This document shows, piece after piece, positions 60,358 to 64,000 of a stretch of 64,000 bases of DNA. Origin of the DNA: CBDAPE01 sp965198325 (GTDB lineage: Bacteria; Pseudomonadota; Alphaproteobacteria; UBA828; JAPUJA01). A program made the position numbers and the translations under genes. The notes under the pieces are model-generated. The model saw only the letters and a list, made by a program, of their open reading frames with translations, ran no database searches and was not told the origin of the DNA. Numbering within the stretch: the stretch's first letter is position 1; every line of letters begins with the position of its first letter. The stretch spans positions 186,001 to 250,000 of the forward strand of contig CBDAPE010000016.1 of NCBI GenBank assembly GCA_965198325.1, in the 5' to 3' direction.

Positions 60358-61338
60358 ATGAGCTTTCACATCGTTCAACAGGCGCCGGCCCGCCTGCATC
60401 GCAGCGAACTGGCGGTACCGGGTAGCCAGCCCAATTTTTTCGAGAAAGCCGCGAAGTCCAACGCCGATGTCGTTTTTCTGGATCTCGAGGATGCGATCGC
60501 GCCCGACGATAAACCACAGGCACGGAAGAATGTCATCGCGGCTCTGAACGATATCGACTGGAGCGGCAAGACGATGACCGTGCGAATCAACGGACTGGAT
60601 ACCCATTACATGTATCGAGACGTTGTTGACGTGGTTGAGCAGGCAGGCGCAAATCTTGACCTGATCATGATCCCGAAATGCGGAACTGCGAGCGACATCT
60701 ATGCCGTCGACATGTTGGTCACTCAGATTGAGGCGGCGATGGGATTTGAGAAGCGCATCGGTTTTTCTCTGCTGATCGAGACGGCGCTGGGAATGATGAA
60801 TGTCGACGCGATATCGGCGGCCAGCCCGCGTAACGAGGCACTGCATTTCGGGGTTGCCGACTACGCAGCGTCGACCCGCGCGCGCACGACGAATATCGGC
60901 GGAGCGAACCCCGACTACTCGGTCCTGACCGATGGCGATGACAGCGAGAATCGGGAAGTTCACTGGGGCGACATGTGGCATTATGCGCTCGCTCGGATGG
61001 TCGTTGCCGCGCGGGCCAACGGGTTGCGACCAATCGACGGGCCGTTTGGCGATTTCTCCGATCCCGACGCCTATCGTGCGGCGGCAAAGCGTGCAGCGGT
61101 GCTGGGTTGTGAAGGAAAATGGGCGATCCATCCGTCGCAGATCGCGCTGGCCAACGAAGTGATGAGCCCGAGTGCGGCAGAGGTCGACAAAGCGCGACGC
61201 ATCATCGAGGCGATGGAGCAGGCGGCGAAGGAAGGTAAGGGTGCGGTCAGCCTCGATGGACGTCTGATCGATATCGCATCGATCCGTCAGGCCGAAGTAT
61301 TGGTTCGCAAGGCCGATCAGGTCGCTGGAAACGGCTAG
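60358..61338 (+). CDS. HpcH/HpaI-family lyase, malyl-CoA/methylmalyl-CoA lyase type
   Basis: A 326-residue CitE-like aldolase resembling Mcl1 of Rhodobacter. Typical stretches: LDLEDAIAPDDKPQARKNVI near residue 42, VRINGLDTHYMYRDVVDVVE, LDLIMIPKCGTASDIYAVDM, IDGPFGDFSDPDAYRAAAKR, KWAIHPSQIALANEV, and GRLIDIASIRQAEVLVRKAD. Metal is bound by Glu and Asp in the middle. Mcl1 cleaves malyl-CoA and beta-methylmalyl-CoA, the latter giving propionyl-CoA and glyoxylate in the ethylmalonyl-CoA pathway. A purine-rich AGAAGGGGGA precedes the ATG. Substrate is inferred from similarity. Confidence 0.82.
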   Translation: MSFHIVQQAPARLHRSELAVPGSQPNFFEKAAKSNADVVFLDLEDAIAPDDKPQARKNVIAALNDIDWSGKTMTVRINGLDTHYMYRDVVDVVEQAGANLDLIMIPKCGTASDIYAVDMLVTQIEAAMGFEKRIGFSLLIETALGMMNVDAISAASPRNEALHFGVADYAASTRARTTNIGGANPDYSVLTDGDDSENREVHWGDMWHYALARMVVAARANGLRPIDGPFGDFSDPDAYRAAAKRAAVLGCEGKWAIHPSQIALANEVMSPSAAEVDKARRIIEAMEQAAKEGKGAVSLDGRLIDIASIRQAEVLVRKADQVAGNG

Positions 61339-61389
61339 GAAGACGGCGGTCGTAACAGCCTTCGGCCGCGCTCGGGGGCGGGAGACGGC

Positions 61390-62346
61390 ATGACGACCTA
61401 CCTCGATTTCGAAAAGCCGATTGCCGAGCTCGAGGGCGAGATCAAGGAGCTCAGCCATCGGAGCGATTCGAGCGGTGCAGATATCGCCGAGGAGGTGTCA
61501 CGCCTGCAAAACCGGGTCGAGCGACAACTTGAGCAGATTTACGGCAAATTGTCGGCTTGGCAAAAAACCCAGGTTGCGCGGCATCCCGAGCGGCCTCATT
61601 TTTTCAACTATGTCGAGGCATTGATCGACGATTTTACGCCGCTGGCGGGCGATCGGGCCTTTGCTGACGATATGGCGATTGTCGGCGGCTTGGGGCGGTT
61701 TCAGGGCCGGGCCGTCATGGTGATCGGTCACGAGAAGGGCGCCGACACCGAAGACCGGGTGCGCCACAACTTCGGCATGGCGCGGCCGGAAGGCTATCGC
61801 AAGGCAATTCGTCTGATGACCCTTGCGGATCGCTTCGGATTGCCCGTCGTAACCCTGATCGACACGCCCGGGGCCTATCCGGGCGTCGGGGCCGAGGAGC
61901 GCGGTCAGGCGGAAGCGATCGCTCGCTCGATCGAGGTCTGTCTGAATATCCGGGTTCCCGTCGTGGCGGCGGTGATCGGCGAGGGTGGATCGGGCGGGGC
62001 GATCGCGTTGGGCGTGGCGAACCGGGTTCTCATGCTTGAGCACGCGATTTACTCGGTGATTTCGCCCGAAGGTTGTTCCTCGATACTGTGGCGCAGCGCC
62101 GAACATGCACAAGAAGCCGCAGAGGCGCTCAAGTTGACCGCCCAGGACCTCCACAAGCTGGCGGTTATTGACGAAATCGTTCCCGAGCCGATCGGCGGCG
62201 CCCAACGAGCTCCGGAAACCACGATCGAGGAATTGGGACGTGCTCTTGATCGCGCGCTCAAGCCCCTGACGTCGGAATCGGGTGACGAGTTGCGTCGCCT
62301 GCGGCGGCAAAAATATCTCGATATGGGCCAGGTCGGGCTGAGCTGA
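61390..62346 (+). CDS. accA: Acetyl-CoA carboxylase carboxyltransferase subunit alpha
   Basis: A 318-residue subunit that with AccD transfers carboxyl from carboxybiotin to acetyl-CoA. N-terminal YLDFEKPIAELEGEIKEL; core HNFGMARPEGYRKAIRLMTL, TLIDTPGAYPGVGAEERGQA, IGEGGSGGAIALGVANRVLM; SVISPEGCSSILWR. Complete length. Converges on secA with a 13-base gap. Confidence 0.96.
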   Translation: MTTYLDFEKPIAELEGEIKELSHRSDSSGADIAEEVSRLQNRVERQLEQIYGKLSAWQKTQVARHPERPHFFNYVEALIDDFTPLAGDRAFADDMAIVGGLGRFQGRAVMVIGHEKGADTEDRVRHNFGMARPEGYRKAIRLMTLADRFGLPVVTLIDTPGAYPGVGAEERGQAEAIARSIEVCLNIRVPVVAAVIGEGGSGGAIALGVANRVLMLEHAIYSVISPEGCSSILWRSAEHAQEAAEALKLTAQDLHKLAVIDEIVPEPIGGAQRAPETTIEELGRALDRALKPLTSESGDELRRLRRQKYLDMGQVGLS

Positions 62347-62359
62347 GCCTGCTGGCCCG

Positions 62360-64000
62360 CTATGCGACTTTTCCGTGGCAGTGCTTAAACTTCTTGCCCG
62401 AGCCGCAGGGGCATGGCGCGTTACGACCGACCTTGCCCCAGGTCTCGGGATCGTCGGGGTCGACCTCCGGCGTACGCACCGTGGCGATGGTCGCCCGTGC
62501 AACCGCCGGTTCCTCGGCCGAGGGCGGAGTCCCGCCCGCCGGCATGATGCCGGGAACCAGGCCGGACTCTGGCGCGGCGCCAGACGGCGGGGCTCCGGAT
62601 AGGGCAGGATCCTCGCGGGTCTCGTGCGCTTCCTGCGGCGTGCGCTCCGTCGGCATGTCGTCGGGCGAAGTGACCCGCAGTTCGAGGTGGCTCATCACCT
62701 GGGTGACCGTTTCCCGGAGGCCGTCAAGCATAGTCTCGAACATGTCGAATGCCTCCCGCTTGTATTCGTTGAGCGGGTCGCGTTGGCCGTACGCCCGGAG
62801 CGAAATGCCCTGGCGCAGGTGGTCAAGGCTCAGCAGATGGTCCTTCCATTGCCGATCGAGGATTTGCAGCAGCAGGCTCTTTTCCGCGAGCCGTATGAGT
62901 TCGGGGCCATAGGATTCGGTCTTCGCAGCCATCTTCTTGTCGAGCGCTTGCGCGATCCGTTCGCGGATCTCGTCGTCCGCGATGCCGTCCTCCTCCGACC
63001 AGTCCGAAATCGGCAAGTCAAGGCCGAGCACACGCAGCGCCTCTTCGTGCAGGGCGTCATGATTCCACTCTTCGGGATAGGCCTTCGCCGGGATTGCAGC
63101 GGCCACCATCGCGTCGACGGTTTCGGCACGCATGTCGGCGATGGTCTCGGAAACGCCCTCGGCCTCCATCAGCTCGATCCGCTGCTCGTAAATCACCTTG
63201 CGCTGATCGTTCATCACATCGTCGAACTTCAGAAGGTTCTTGCGAATTTCGAAATTGCGCTCCTCGACCTTCTTCTGGGCCTTTTCCAGTGCCTTGCTCA
63301 CCCAGGGATGGATGATCGCTTCGCCTTCCTCGACTCCGAGCTTGCCGAGCATGCTGTCGATCCGCTCCGAGCCGAATATGCGCATCAGGTCGTCTTCGAG
63401 CGACAGGAAGAACGTGGACGAACCCGGATCGCCCTGGCGACCCGATCGGCCGCGTAACTGGTTGTCGATCCGCCGCGCTTCGTGACGCTCGGTTCCGATC
63501 ACGAAGAGTCCACCGGCTTCGACGACTTTATTTCGCTCGGCTTCGACCTCGGCCTGAATACGGCTCGCCGCCTGATCGAACGCCGATCCTTCCGGGGAGT
63601 CGGCCAGTTCGATCTTGATCCGGGCCTCCGAATTGCCGCCCAGCTGGATGTCGGTGCCGCGGCCCGCCATGTTGGTTGCAATGGTCACGGCACCCAGCCG
63701 GCCAGCCTGCGCGATGATCAGGGCTTCCTTATCGTGGTAGCGCGCATTGAGAACATTGTGTGCGATCTGGCGCTCCTTCAGCATCGACGAGAGATGCTCG
63801 GATTTCTCGATGCTGACGGTACCCACGAGAACCGGTTGGCCCCGCGTCTGACAATCCGCGATGGTGTCGACGATGACATTGAATTTTTCCGAGGCCTTGC
63901 GAAAGACCTCGTCTTCGCTGTCGATCCGGACGCAGAGCAGGTTGGTCGGAATATCGATCACCTCGAGATCGTAGATATCAGCGAACTCTGCTGCTTCCGT
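62360..64000 (-). CDS. secA: Preprotein translocase ATPase SecA, C-terminal part (cut by window edge)
   Basis: The last 546 residues of SecA, the motor of Sec export. Visible: second nucleotide-binding domain (VLVGTVSIEKSEHLSSMLKE, ATNMAGRGTDIQLGGN, QLRGRSGRQGDPGSSTFFLS), helical scaffold and wing (FDDVMNDQRKVIYEQRIELM, LLQILDRQWKDHLLSLDHLR), a Pro/Ala-rich linker and the zinc-binding tail CPCGSGKKFKHCHG, which contacts SecB and lipids. The frame is open to the right edge (TEAAEFADIYDLEVIDIPTN), so the N-terminal third lies beyond the window. Confidence 0.96.
   Translation of the reverse strand, partial: TEAAEFADIYDLEVIDIPTNLLCVRIDSEDEVFRKASEKFNVIVDTIADCQTRGQPVLVGTVSIEKSEHLSSMLKERQIAHNVLNARYHDKEALIIAQAGRLGAVTIATNMAGRGTDIQLGGNSEARIKIELADSPEGSAFDQAASRIQAEVEAERNKVVEAGGLFVIGTERHEARRIDNQLRGRSGRQGDPGSSTFFLSLEDDLMRIFGSERIDSMLGKLGVEEGEAIIHPWVSKALEKAQKKVEERNFEIRKNLLKFDDVMNDQRKVIYEQRIELMEAEGVSETIADMRAETVDAMVAAAIPAKAYPEEWNHDALHEEALRVLGLDLPISDWSEEDGIADDEIRERIAQALDKKMAAKTESYGPELIRLAEKSLLLQILDRQWKDHLLSLDHLRQGISLRAYGQRDPLNEYKREAFDMFETMLDGLRETVTQVMSHLELRVTSPDDMPTERTPQEAHETREDPALSGAPPSGAAPESGLVPGIMPAGGTPPSAEEPAVARATIATVRTPEVDPDDPETWGKVGRNAPCPCGSGKKFKHCHGKVA

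Noticed and set aside
59815..61458. 547-codon minus-strand frame
   Set aside because: Runs antisense across xerD and the malyl-CoA lyase gene; both have full catalytic motifs, this one has none.
1..64000. tRNA, rRNA or CRISPR loci
   Set aside because: No cloverleaf-like sequences in intergenic gaps, no rRNA segments and no regularly spaced repeats were seen by eye; a covariance-model scan would be decisive for tRNAs.

Overview
The window is GC-rich chromosomal DNA of an alphaproteobacterium, most like Rhodospirillales. This is inferred from gene content: the three-subunit proton-translocating transhydrogenase pntAA-pntAB-pntB, a COQ9-family ubiquinone protein, a TrcR/DUF1013 cell-cycle regulator, the DUF1192 and DUF465 small proteins, aerobic cobaltochelatase cobS-cobT beside a DnaJ-domain protein, bolA and rpmB, and the aroK-aroB-CorC/HlyC neighbourhood. 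No rRNA, tRNA or CRISPR array was found.

Layout. 1-6.3 kb: 5' end of an indolepyruvate ferredoxin oxidoreductase gene, a DUF1326 protein, a long-chain acyl-CoA synthetase, oligoendopeptidase F and a coupled ABC1 kinase. 6.4-10.9 kb: soluble transhydrogenase SthA directly followed by pntAA-AB-B. 10.9-22.8 kb: rpsU, def-COQ9, purE, a diguanylate cyclase, two YdcH-like proteins around a TIGR02444 protein and ubiX, hldE, a CoA-transferase with a propionyl-CoA synthetase, trcR, a quinone oxidoreductase and DUF1192. 22.8-36.3 kb: a degenerate mobile-element island. 36.6-38.3 kb: alaX and cysK. 38.5-43.6 kb: a urease cluster with fused ureAB. 43.7-48.5 kb: methylmalonyl-CoA mutase, meaB, rpmB, a dienelactone hydrolase and a cupin. 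48.5-64 kb: cobT-cobS-dnaJ, bolA, DUF2889, a permease, a CNNM protein, aroB-aroK, a helical-repeat exported protein, xerD, a malyl-CoA lyase-type protein, accA and the 3' two thirds of secA.

The island holds two 1656-bp copies of one IS1380-family element, one of them split by a 1341-bp IS256-family element with an 8-bp target duplication; an 843-bp IS5-family (IS427-like) element; and scraps of IS21 istA, another IS5-type transposase, a restriction-type DEAD helicase and outer-membrane proteins. These have broken an operon that once ran cysK-alaX-hyuB-hyuA-sseA-mipA-like. The hyuB, hyuA and mipA-like genes are now pseudogenes. Several lesions can be reversed on paper: removing the inserts with one target repeat restores hyuB and mipA at the exact codon.

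Metabolically the intact genes point to an aerobic heterotroph that uses propionate and other acyl-CoAs (PrpE-like synthetase, CoA-transferase, B12-dependent mutase with MeaB, malyl-CoA lyase homologue), makes cobalamin by the late-cobalt route (CobS/CobT), hydrolyses urea, and carries both energy-linked and soluble transhydrogenases. I found no clearly new multi-gene system. The most unusual items are a perfect CtrA box followed by a short terminated transcription unit with no gene, the reconstructable insertion scars, a 57-bp duplication with long CG runs, and the adjacency of the two transhydrogenase types.
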